Made by a program: the position numbers and the translations under genes
Source: an uncultured Clostridia bacterium
Lineage (GTDB): Bacteria; Bacillota; Clostridia; TANB77; CAG-508
Length of the DNA stretch: 11,499 bases
Direction of reading: 5' to 3'
Assembly: GCA_947626705.1 (NCBI GenBank)
Contig: CANQTJ010000048.1
Location: forward strand, 1-11,499
In this document: positions 1 through 7,222 of the stretch, piece by piece
Layout: every line of letters starts with the position of its first letter
Position numbering within the stretch: the first letter of the stretch is position 1
The notes under the pieces: generated by a model
Databases searched by the model: none
What the model saw: the letters and a program-made list of their open reading frames with translations, nothing else
What the model was told of the DNA's origin: nothing

Positions 1-3000
1 CTCCTTTAGTTGCAGACGATAATTGTTGTAATGTAATTAATAACTTTCTATTTGCATAAGTATTATTTAATTTTATCTCTTTAGATTCTTTAATATCAAC
101 TGTTGCCTTTTCTACAATTTCTCCTTTAGTTGTATCTATTGCAACCATACTTAATGAGCCGTTTAAATATTCATCTGTATCAGAATCTTTTAAATTAACT
201 TTTATGCCTAAAGCATTATCTTCTATTGATTGATTTAATAATCCTACAAATATATTATTTTTTCCAATACTATTATAATTTTCAATATTTAAAGTTTTGT
301 AATATACATTACTAGAAGTTAATATATTATTTCTATTATAATTTTCTAATTTATTATCTAATATTTTTATATTGTTTGTTATTCCATTTGCACTTATTCC
401 ACCTATTGCAAAATCTTCTAAATCTGCTCCTTGTTTTATTTGTCCAGATTTTACTTTTCCTTCACTGTCAAATTCTATAATAAATACTATATTTGTTGTA
501 ACTCTTTTATAATTTACTGGTCCAGCATTTTCAATTAATGTAAATTCTACGGTTTTATCAGCATAATCTTTAAATAGTTCTATTTTATCAGTTCCTTCTT
601 TATCACTTACTGTTATTGCATCAGCTGTAGCTGTTTCATAAATTTCATTATCAACAATTCCATTATTTACTAGTCTTGCTTCTAAGTTTATATAAGCATC
701 ACTTAATAATATAAATCCTCTATTATTTGCATCTCCTAATGTATTAAATATTCTTGTTAACCTTTCAGCTCCACTAAGTGTATAACTTAAAGTGTATCTA
801 TTTTCCCTATAGCCATGATCATGATCAACACCCCAAGGACAAGGTAATGCATGTCTATCTATTTTATAATAATTACGTGTCCAATCACCATAAGCCCTAT
901 TAAATATTTTTAAAGTTACAGTAGGGTCTGGATTTGTTGGGTTGTTTGGGTTGTTTGGGTTGTTTGGGTTACTTGGGTCGTTCGGATTGCTTGGGTCGCT
1001 TGGGTCGTTTGGATTGTTTGGATTGCTTGGGTCACTTGGATTATTATTTACAGTAATTTCTTCTGTTATTGTTATTTTTAATATCACTTTTCCATTAACA
1101 CTATCATCAATTAATTCAGTTTTTATATTCTTAGAAGAAGTTGTGTCTGGAACAATAATTATATTTTCATCTTTATCTAATCCAATTGTTACTACTTTAA
1201 TATCACTATCTATATTACATCCAATTGCTGGGGTTACTTCTTTTAAAATAATTGTAGTTTTATCTAATTTTATCGCTAAGTCAGATATTTCAATATTATT
1301 AGTAATTGCACAATTGCTACTTACTATACTACTTTCTGCATAAGGTCTTATTTCTATATCATATTTTGAACCAGATACTACATTCCCATCTTTATCTACT
1401 TTGCTAATATCTATATCATATTTTTTTCCATCATTTATTTGTTCTTTTATATAATTTATTACTTTTAATGATATATCTATTTTATTGTTTTCAGAATCAT
1501 AAGTTGCTGTTTTTTCTCTTAATAACTCATTTCCTTGTAGATATGTTGTACCTAAATATTCAACAGCTGTTCCTGTTTTTTGAAATCTAACTTGAACTTT
1601 AATAGATGTTTCTGGCAAACTGTATGGATATACTGTGTCTGTTTCTTTTATATCAAAAGTATAGCTTTTGCCATCAACTGCTATAAATTCTTTTCCAACT
1701 GTTACATAACCGTTTGCATTTGATATTACTGTTTCTTTATATCCAGTTGTATCTTCTGTTATTTCAAAATGTACTCCTCCTAAATTTAATGTATTATCAT
1801 CATTTACTGTTGCTATATTAAATGATACTGTTGCATCACTTAATGACTGGCTTTCTTCTACTACATTTACATCTCCATTATTATCTACTGTTATATTTTT
1901 GTTATCTAAATTATTTGATGAAATTACTTCAAATTTTCCATCTTTATTTCTGCTTAATACTATTGTTTTTTGAATGTTATCAGCTTTATATCCACTAGCA
2001 TTTTTTATTTCTCTAAACTGTATTATTATGTCATTACTATCTGGTAAAAATGTTTCTGCTTTTCCATCTGAATTTGTGGTTAATAAATTAGTTACTGTTG
2101 ATGAAGTTGTAATTTTTACTTGATATTGTACATTTTCTAATTTAGTTTTATCAAGTGAATCTTGTTTTGTAATAATAAATTTATTATTACCTAATATTTC
2201 TGTGTTTTTAATTGATATGTCAATATTGGCTGTATGCTTATAATAGTCTGTACTATCATCATGTGAATAGTATACATTTATATTTGAATTTACATTAACA
2301 TTTTCTGCTTCAATAATTCTTTTATTTTCATTAAATTTTACAGAAAATAATATTGTTGAATTTATTACTGTATCATCATCTGGAACTAATTTATATAATA
2401 TATCTCCTCTACCATCAACTGTAAGTCCATCTATTTCAAATATTCCATTTGAGTCTGTTACTCCACTTCCAACTAGATTATTATTTAAAACTTGATATAT
2501 TTTAATTCCTACATTATCTATTCCTACTCCTGTATTATCACTTGGAAAAACTCTAACTTTTATTGAATTTATGCTAACTTTTAGCTTATTTGATAATTTT
2601 ACATATATTGTATGATTTTCTATTTTATCAAATATATTATTATTAGATGAGTTAATATATTCTATAGTTTCATCTTGATTTCTTCTAATTGTTATATTTT
2701 TATTTGTTGTATCTAACTCATATCCATCAGAAGCAAAATCATTAATAAATGTTAATCTAAGTAGACCTGTTCCAAATAAACCATTAATTATAATGTTTCC
2801 TTCTTCATCTGAAGCTTGACCTGCAGTTGTATATTCTAAACCGTCATCACTTTCTACTTTTATTTTGTATATGCTTCCCTTTACAACTTCTGGTGCTCCT
2901 TGTTCTTTTATATTAATGTTTACACTAAATGATGTTTTATCCGCCCTATCATTTCTTACAATTACTTCTGCCTTTTTATTGTCTGGTATATCAACATAAC

Positions 3001-6000
3001 TATTAGTAGCAAATAATTTTTCGTTTATATGCTCTACTTCTCCGTTTTCATCAAACTCTACTTTTAATGTTACAGTTCCTATATTTTCATAAATATTGTT
3101 TACTTTTTGTTGTACTAAAACATATTCTCCTGTTTTATTTGCTCCTGCAATATGCGTTTTAAATGTTATTTCTCCATTTTTAGTTACACCTTTTCCTATT
3201 TCTATACCACTTTCTCTTAATATAAATTCTGTATTTGATATGTAAATACCTGTAAGATTATCTACATTAGTTACTTTTAATTCAAATTGTTTTCTCTCTA
3301 CTGGTATTTTTATTGTTAAATTTTCTCCATCTTCACTTACCTGAGTTTGTACGTCGCTTGTCGTGGTTGTTTTGTCTATTGTAATCTTATGGTTTGTTGT
3401 ATCAATTCCAATATTTTTGTATGTAGAAAGTTCATATCCTGGTGCTGGTGTTATATTATCTATTTTTATACCTACTACTTTATGTAGTGTTGATTTTGGT
3501 ATTGTTATTTTTCCGTTTCTATCTGTCGTAACGTTTGTCGCAATATTTATACTACTACCGTCTTCATATTCTCCTTCAATATTAAATACACCTTTTTCTA
3601 CTGTCGCTCCATTTTCACTATCTACTGCTTGAATTTCTAATCCATAAGTTGGTTCAATATAATATTTTCCTACTATTCTTTCTTCTGTTTCAACATCTGC
3701 ATTATTTTTTGCCATTATATGCAAATATAATTCTTTGTCAAAATCTTCAATAGGAATTGTTAATGTTTTTTCATCTGTTTTGTTTTGTAATTCTTCTTCT
3801 ATAAATTCTTCATCATTCTGTATCTCAGTTTTATCTTCACTAAATACATATTTAAAAGATTGTAATCCACTTTCATCATCTCTAAAATTAACTGAAATAT
3901 CAATTGCATCTTTATATGTATGTTCTGTTGTATTATCTATAGTTATTAATGGTGCTGTTGCATCATCTGTTACTTCTATTGTTTGTGAAAATACATCTGA
4001 TTTTATTTCTTTATCTCCAACTGTTTTTGAAACAACTAATTGCATTATATATGTTCCTGGTCCATATTGTTGATTTTCATCTGTTTTTAAGAAATCTAAT
4101 AATGGTTCATCATCTGTATATATTGGTGTACTTGCACCTTCTCTTTTTACTATCCAATTATATTTTAATTTAGCTCCTGTTGGATCGTAAGATTCATCTA
4201 TTATTTGTAATTTTTCATATTGTGATATTGTTTTATTTACAACTTTAAATGATGCTATAGGTTTTACACTACTTTCTCCAGATGTAATGTATTTTGTTGA
4301 TGAAATAGATACTCCTTGATAATCTGTTACTGTTAATTTTATTATATATTCTGTATTTTCATCTAAATCTAATTCTATCTCTTGTCCAATACCATTACTT
4401 TCAATTGTTTGCCATTGACTTTCATCTTCATTTACTTTTTTATATTCCCACTTTTCACTTTGAATTCCATTGTTTGCTTTTTGCTCTTGATAATTATCTG
4501 ATTGTTTTTCTATATCTAAATCATAAGAACTACTTTTTAAAGTTAATTTTTGATTTTGTAAATTCATATTAAATGAAGATACGGGTCTTCTGTGTGCAAA
4601 TATATCTGTTACATATTCGTCTTCAAAATAAATTGTATATTTTCCTACATTCTCAAATTTATTGATTAAATCTTTTGAGTACATACCATCATATTCATAT
4701 TGTCCTTGTGAATTTTCATAATATTCCTCATCATGTTCTACTTTCCATCCTCCATCTGGAAATTTACTTGTTGGAGTTGTAACACCACCAGCTGGTTCAA
4801 CTACTTCTACAATTACTGGTTCATTTGCAATTATTTTATTTGTTGTATTTTTTGTCATTAAACTTTTTATATATTCTACTGTTGCTGTTACTGCATCCTC
4901 CGACGTGTTTCCTATATATTTTCCTTTATTATCGTTTTTCTTTATTACTTCTTCTATTTGGTTTTTATTTTCTTCTGTTCCCCAACCTATATAATATATA
5001 TCTTCATTCATCAATTTAGAGATAATAGCTGTTAATTCATCTTTATTTGAGAATTGTTCATTTTCTTGGTCTTCAACATTTATTAATATTTTAGTTGCAC
5101 CTTTTCTCCATGTTGGAGCTTGTAATACTTCTGTAAATTTTCTTATTATTTCAACGTCTAAGTTTATGTTTGTTAATTGGAAACTACCTATTTGATTGCA
5201 TCCATGATTATAATGGTCTGAGAAAAATCCATATCCGCAACCATATTCTTTGCCCTTTTCATATTTATATACATAAGGATTTTGAAGGTTACCACCATCT
5301 ATTGTTATTTCAGTATCTGTAACCTTTACACTTAATTCTCCAGATGTAGCTATATTTATTCCTGATATTAATTTTACTGAATTATTTGCTAAATTTTGGT
5401 TTCCATTTAATACAGTGAAAGGAGTACTATTGTTATTATCATAATCAAAATACCATAATGCTGCATTATTTGCAGAAGTACTTTTCCATGCTCTATCATT
5501 TTTATTAAAACTTAGTAGATATCCTTGAAGATGTCCATTTTCTTTCTTTTCTACTCTTAAAAGCATACCTGCTGCATTAAAGCTATCACCAAAGTTTATA
5601 TTATATTTAAATTTAAATTCTTGTTCTTGACTATTTTCTGGTATTATATATATAGCATTTTTACCTTGATAATTTTGATTTCCTACCATTGTAACATTTT
5701 TCCCATTTTCGTCTTTTGTTACATTACCTATACTACGATTTACACTTTCTGTCCATTCAAGTTTTTCTTGAGTTTCTTTAGTCTGCGTTTCTATTGCAGA
5801 TATATTTAACTTACCAGCGTCTATTTCTTCTTTAGTCATTATTTCTTGGTTAATTAATTCTTCTTTTAGATTTTCTTCAAAGTCTTGTAATTCAACCGCT
5901 GTTTTTGATTTTGTTAATATAATATCTACATTAGGTGTTTGCGTTACAGCAATTTTAACTCTTTCAGAAGCAGCATAAGCATTGGGTATTTGCGCTACTT

Positions 6001-6121
6001 TGATTTTATCTGTCTGTATAAAATGTGTATAAATACTTATGCCTACTAATAAAATCGCTAATACTGCTATTATTAATTTGGTAATTTTTCTCCTTTGTTT
6101 TTCTTCCATTCTTACAATCAT
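1..6121 (-). CDS. Giant multidomain surface protein (jelly-roll, vWA-like, PKD/Ig-like and tandem SpaA/Cna-B-like domains), C-terminus outside window
   Basis: This frame is open for 2040 codons from ATG at 6121 to the window edge with no stop, so the protein is C-terminally incomplete here. Visible layout by approximate residue: basic N-terminus and hydrophobic segment (16-35); jelly-roll/LamG-like domain (145-320); half vWA-like fold (341-421) without a DxSxS metal site; a beta-domain (433-511); two PKD-like domains (511-722); an Ig-like domain starting TAPLITID (721-823); then SpaA/Cna-B-like domains starting near 825, 944, 1062, 1179, 1294, 1430 and 1569. Many of these end in a strand of the form V-x-F-D-x-x-G-x-V. 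An Asn-Pro linker (1695-1733) is followed by more beta-rich sequence and another SpaA-like start near 1972. Such stacked domains are typical of stalks in Gram-positive adhesins; ligand and anchoring mode are unknown. The hydrophobic segment could be a signal anchor or part of an atypical signal peptide. Domain calls are from pattern recognition only. Confidence 0.9.
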   Translation of the reverse strand, partial: MIVRMEEKQRRKITKLIIAVLAILLVGISIYTHFIQTDKIKVAQIPNAYAASERVKIAVTQTPNVDIILTKSKTAVELQDFEENLKEELINQEIMTKEEIDAGKLNISAIETQTKETQEKLEWTESVNRSIGNVTKDENGKNVTMVGNQNYQGKNAIYIIPENSQEQEFKFKYNINFGDSFNAAGMLLRVEKKENGHLQGYLLSFNKNDRAWKSTSANNAALWYFDYDNNNSTPFTVLNGNQNLANNSVKLISGINIATSGELSVKVTDTEITIDGGNLQNPYVYKYEKGKEYGCGYGFFSDHYNHGCNQIGSFQLTNINLDVEIIRKFTEVLQAPTWRKGATKILINVEDQENEQFSNKDELTAIISKLMNEDIYYIGWGTEENKNQIEEVIKKNDNKGKYIGNTSEDAVTATVEYIKSLMTKNTTNKIIANEPVIVEVVEPAGGVTTPTSKFPDGGWKVEHDEEYYENSQGQYEYDGMYSKDLINKFENVGKYTIYFEDEYVTDIFAHRRPVSSFNMNLQNQKLTLKSSSYDLDIEKQSDNYQEQKANNGIQSEKWEYKKVNEDESQWQTIESNGIGQEIELDLDENTEYIIKLTVTDYQGVSISSTKYITSGESSVKPIASFKVVNKTISQYEKLQIIDESYDPTGAKLKYNWIVKREGASTPIYTDDEPLLDFLKTDENQQYGPGTYIMQLVVSKTVGDKEIKSDVFSQTIEVTDDATAPLITIDNTTEHTYKDAIDISVNFRDDESGLQSFKYVFSEDKTEIQNDEEFIEEELQNKTDEKTLTIPIEDFDKELYLHIMAKNNADVETEERIVGKYYIEPTYGLEIQAVDSENGATVEKGVFNIEGEYEDGSSINIATNVTTDRNGKITIPKSTLHKVVGIKIDNITPAPGYELSTYKNIGIDTTNHKITIDKTTTTSDVQTQVSEDGENLTIKIPVERKQFELKVTNVDNLTGIYISNTEFILRESGIEIGKGVTKNGEITFKTHIAGANKTGEYVLVQQKVNNIYENIGTVTLKVEFDENGEVEHINEKLFATNSYVDIPDNKKAEVIVRNDRADKTSFSVNINIKEQGAPEVVKGSIYKIKVESDDGLEYTTAGQASDEEGNIIINGLFGTGLLRLTFINDFASDGYELDTTNKNITIRRNQDETIEYINSSNNNIFDKIENHTIYVKLSNKLKVSINSIKVRVFPSDNTGVGIDNVGIKIYQVLNNNLVGSGVTDSNGIFEIDGLTVDGRGDILYKLVPDDDTVINSTILFSVKFNENKRIIEAENVNVNSNINVYYSHDDSTDYYKHTANIDISIKNTEILGNNKFIITKQDSLDKTKLENVQYQVKITTSSTVTNLLTTNSDGKAETFLPDSNDIIIQFREIKNASGYKADNIQKTIVLSRNKDGKFEVISSNNLDNKNITVDNNGDVNVVEESQSLSDATVSFNIATVNDDNTLNLGGVHFEITEDTTGYKETVISNANGYVTVGKEFIAVDGKSYTFDIKETDTVYPYSLPETSIKVQVRFQKTGTAVEYLGTTYLQGNELLREKTATYDSENNKIDISLKVINYIKEQINDGKKYDIDISKVDKDGNVVSGSKYDIEIRPYAESSIVSSNCAITNNIEISDLAIKLDKTTIILKEVTPAIGCNIDSDIKVVTIGLDKDENIIIVPDTTSSKNIKTELIDDSVNGKVILKITITEEITVNNNPSDPSNPNNPNDPSDPSNPNDPSNPNNPNNPNNPTNPDPTVTLKIFNRAYGDWTRNYYKIDRHALPCPWGVDHDHGYRENRYTLSYTLSGAERLTRIFNTLGDANNRGFILLSDAYINLEARLVNNGIVDNEIYETATADAITVSDKEGTDKIELFKDYADKTVEFTLIENAGPVNYKRVTTNIVFIIEFDSEGKVKSGQIKQGADLEDFAIGGISANGITNNIKILDNKLENYNRNNILTSSNVYYKTLNIENYNSIGKNNIFVGLLNQSIEDNALGIKVNLKDSDTDEYLNGSLSMVAIDTTKGEIVEKATVDIKESKEIKLNNTYANRKLLITLQQLSSATKG
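923..1039 (-). repeat. 9-bp repeat encoding an Asn/Asp/Ser-Pro linker in the giant surface protein
   Basis: Residues 1695-1733 are about 12 units of the tripeptide P-[S/N]-[D/N], for example PSD, PSN, PNN and PND, plus a final PTN-PDP. The codons are nearly uniform (CCA with AGC/AGT, AAC/AAT or GAC), so the DNA is a degenerate 9-bp tandem array. It divides the SpaA-like stalk from a distinct C-terminal section and probably forms an extended, flexible spacer. Pro-rich spacers between domains are common in surface proteins, but this composition is restricted to Pro, Asn, Asp and Ser. The array could vary in unit number between strains by slippage. Confidence 0.85.
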
Positions 6122-6129
6122 AGCTTTAT

Positions 6130-6134
6130 CTCCT
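6130..6134 (-). promoter_or_regulatory. Ribosome binding site deciding the start of the giant surface protein
   Basis: AGGAG reads on the minus strand with an 8-nt spacer to the ATG at 6121. A second in-frame ATG at 6109 (MEEKQ) would sit 20 nt from this site, which is too far. The 6121 start (MIVRMEEKQ) is therefore preferred. Confidence 0.75.
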
Positions 6135-6228
6135 ATCTCTTTAAAAATTTTATAGGCTAATTATACTTAATCTTGTTTTTTTTTCAATATGTAGTTTGTA
6201 AGATATGGTTTGTTAATACCTTTGTTTG

Positions 6229-6254
6229 CTTACGGATGGTTAGTTATGGTTTTA
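6229..6254 (-). promoter_or_regulatory. Promoter- or operator-like element with CATCCGTAAG, upstream of the giant surface protein
   Basis: On the minus strand TAAA (6254-6251) is followed by 15 nt and then CCGTAAG (6235-6229), within CATCCGTAAG (6238-6229). The same 10-mer occurs at 11155-11146 upstream of the repeat/dockerin gene. In both places the 10-mer ends 108 nt before the A of the start codon. A TAAA plus CCG-type pair resembles alternative sigma factor promoters loosely (sigma-28 type TAAA-N15-GCCGATAA), but the -10 match is poor. It could equally be a regulator site or a conserved leader element. Confidence 0.4.
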
Positions 6255-6404
6255 TGTATATTCTTAGTTAGTAACATTTTTGTAATATTCGTACCTAATT
6301 TGTACTTTTACTTAGGGATTGTACTTTTTTATTAAATTTTTATTTTTTAAGTCGTTGAAGAATTAAAGTTTAAAACAAATATTTTTTCAAAACAGTAAAT
6401 AGTA

Positions 6405-6438
6405 AAAGCCTACCAAAATTTACATTTTGGTAGGCTTT
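6405..6438 (-). terminator. Intrinsic terminator after the cohesin-anchor gene
   Basis: A perfect 15-bp inverted repeat (6405-6419 with 6424-6438) has a 4-nt loop and a core of AGCCTACC paired with GGTAGGCT. It starts 10 nt past the TAA stop at 6449-6451. On the minus strand the stem closes in a short T run (CTTTTACT), and the flanks are AT-rich. The stem is nearly symmetrical and may also work on the plus strand. It closes the two-gene unit 7223-11038 / 6449-7195. Confidence 0.8.
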
Positions 6439-6448
6439 GTTAAATATA

Positions 6449-7195
6449 TTATTTTACATCTTTTGAAACGTTTTTATACAATACATAACTAAATACTGCT
6501 ACTATTGAAACTATAACTATTGCTATAAATCCGTATTCTCCCAATCCCGTTTTTGGTATTGTTGTTTTTTTTACACTACTATCTTTTACAGTTGTTGTAT
6601 TCTTTTGTGTATTTTGTTGTGTTGGTGCTGGTGTTTGTGTAGTGTTTTGTGTAGGTGTTTTATTTTCTTCTGGTGTATTTACTTGTGCTTTTTCTTTACT
6701 TATTGTTACACTTGCATCTTTAACTGTTATATCTCCTGTTCCACCGTCTGTTACTCTTCCTCCTGATGCTACTATTTCTTTAAATGTTATTGTTGTTTTT
6801 TCTACACTGATTGTTTGTTTTACTTTTAAATCAATTGTTAATACTGTTTCTGGATTTGTAACTTTACTATTTTTTAATAATGTTAACATTTTTGTTGATG
6901 GTGCATAAGATGGTGTCCACTCATTTGTTGATTTGAAATTTGATGATGAGATTTCTTCAAATACACTTGTATCATAGTCTATAGAAGCTGCTATAGTATC
7001 TACACCATTTCCTGCATTTACTGATGATAATTTTACTTCAACTGTAACAGTGTCCCCTTCTTTTAGTTTTGAGTTACTTGTTAATGCCATTCCAACAGAA
7101 TATTCTGCTTCTGCATTTACTAATGTACTTATTATGACTATCATAATAATCATTAGTATTACCATTAAAGATTTTAGTTTAAAATTAGTTTTCAT
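6449..7195 (-). CDS. Cohesin-like surface anchor protein with IPKTG sorting signal
   Basis: 248 residues. Residues 1-28 form a signal peptide (KTNFKLK, a long hydrophobic core, then VNA before EAE). Residues 31-165 resemble a cohesin domain: an early KEGDTVTVEVKLSSV strand pair, SIDYDTSVFEE in the place of the cohesin YDP-x-VLE motif, then LTIDLKVK and a late strand run to ASVTIS. A Thr/Gln/Pro/Asn-rich linker (about 168-212) leads to IPKTG (213-217), a hydrophobic helix (221-240) and a basic tail, which is the layout of a sortase substrate. Inferred role: display a cohesin on the cell wall to capture dockerin proteins, first of all the product of the gene ending 27 bp upstream. AGGAG occurs twice before the ATG, the nearer copy 5 nt away. 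No cysteines. If the motif is not processed by a sortase, the helix would still hold it in the membrane. Confidence 0.85.
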   Translation of the reverse strand: MKTNFKLKSLMVILMIIMIVIISTLVNAEAEYSVGMALTSNSKLKEGDTVTVEVKLSSVNAGNGVDTIAASIDYDTSVFEEISSSNFKSTNEWTPSYAPSTKMLTLLKNSKVTNPETVLTIDLKVKQTISVEKTTITFKEIVASGGRVTDGGTGDITVKDASVTISKEKAQVNTPEENKTPTQNTTQTPAPTQQNTQKNTTTVKDSSVKKTTIPKTGLGEYGFIAIVIVSIVAVFSYVLYKNVSKDVK

Positions 7196-7222
7196 TTTTT
7201 CTCCTCTCCTTTATATATAAAT

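Larger units (their letters stand above)
6122..6404. other. Intergenic regulatory gap upstream of the giant surface protein
   Basis: No open frame with coding character is seen on either strand. The gap holds the ribosome binding site at 6130-6134, a promoter-like CATCCGTAAG element (6229-6238), three AACCAT direct repeats read on the minus strand (6246-6251, 6236-6241, 6205-6210), and two exact copies of TTGTACTTTT read on the plus strand (6300-6309, 6319-6328). Because a terminator precedes it, the giant gene most likely starts transcription here. A consensus TTGACA/TATAAT pair with proper spacing is not evident; TATACA lies close upstream of the CATCCGTAAG element. Confidence 0.6.

Noticed and set aside
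942..1343. Plus-strand Phe/Leu/Gly/Ser-rich open frame
   Set aside because: It is the antisense shadow of the Asn-Pro linker and adjoining codons of the giant minus-strand gene; the apparent FGLFGLLGS repeats come from the 9-bp array.
4860..5100. A complete von Willebrand A domain with a metal-binding site in the giant protein
   Set aside because: Only the later strand/helix pattern of the fold is visible and no DxSxS motif precedes it, so only a half or degenerate vWA-like region is claimed.
5972..6121. Ordinary signal peptide cleaved after AYA (residues 48-50) of the giant protein
   Set aside because: The hydrophobic core ends near residue 35, leaving about 15 polar residues before AYA, too far for a standard signal peptidase I site; a signal anchor is equally possible.
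1..6121. The giant frame as a pseudogene or as fused genes
   Set aside because: It stays open without stops or frame changes for 2040 codons, with a good ribosome binding site and consistent exported-protein composition.
6205..6260. A cyclic-di-GMP (GEMM) or other known riboswitch in the leader of the giant gene
   Set aside because: No conserved riboswitch core or terminator/antiterminator stem could be found; only the short shared 10-mer remains.
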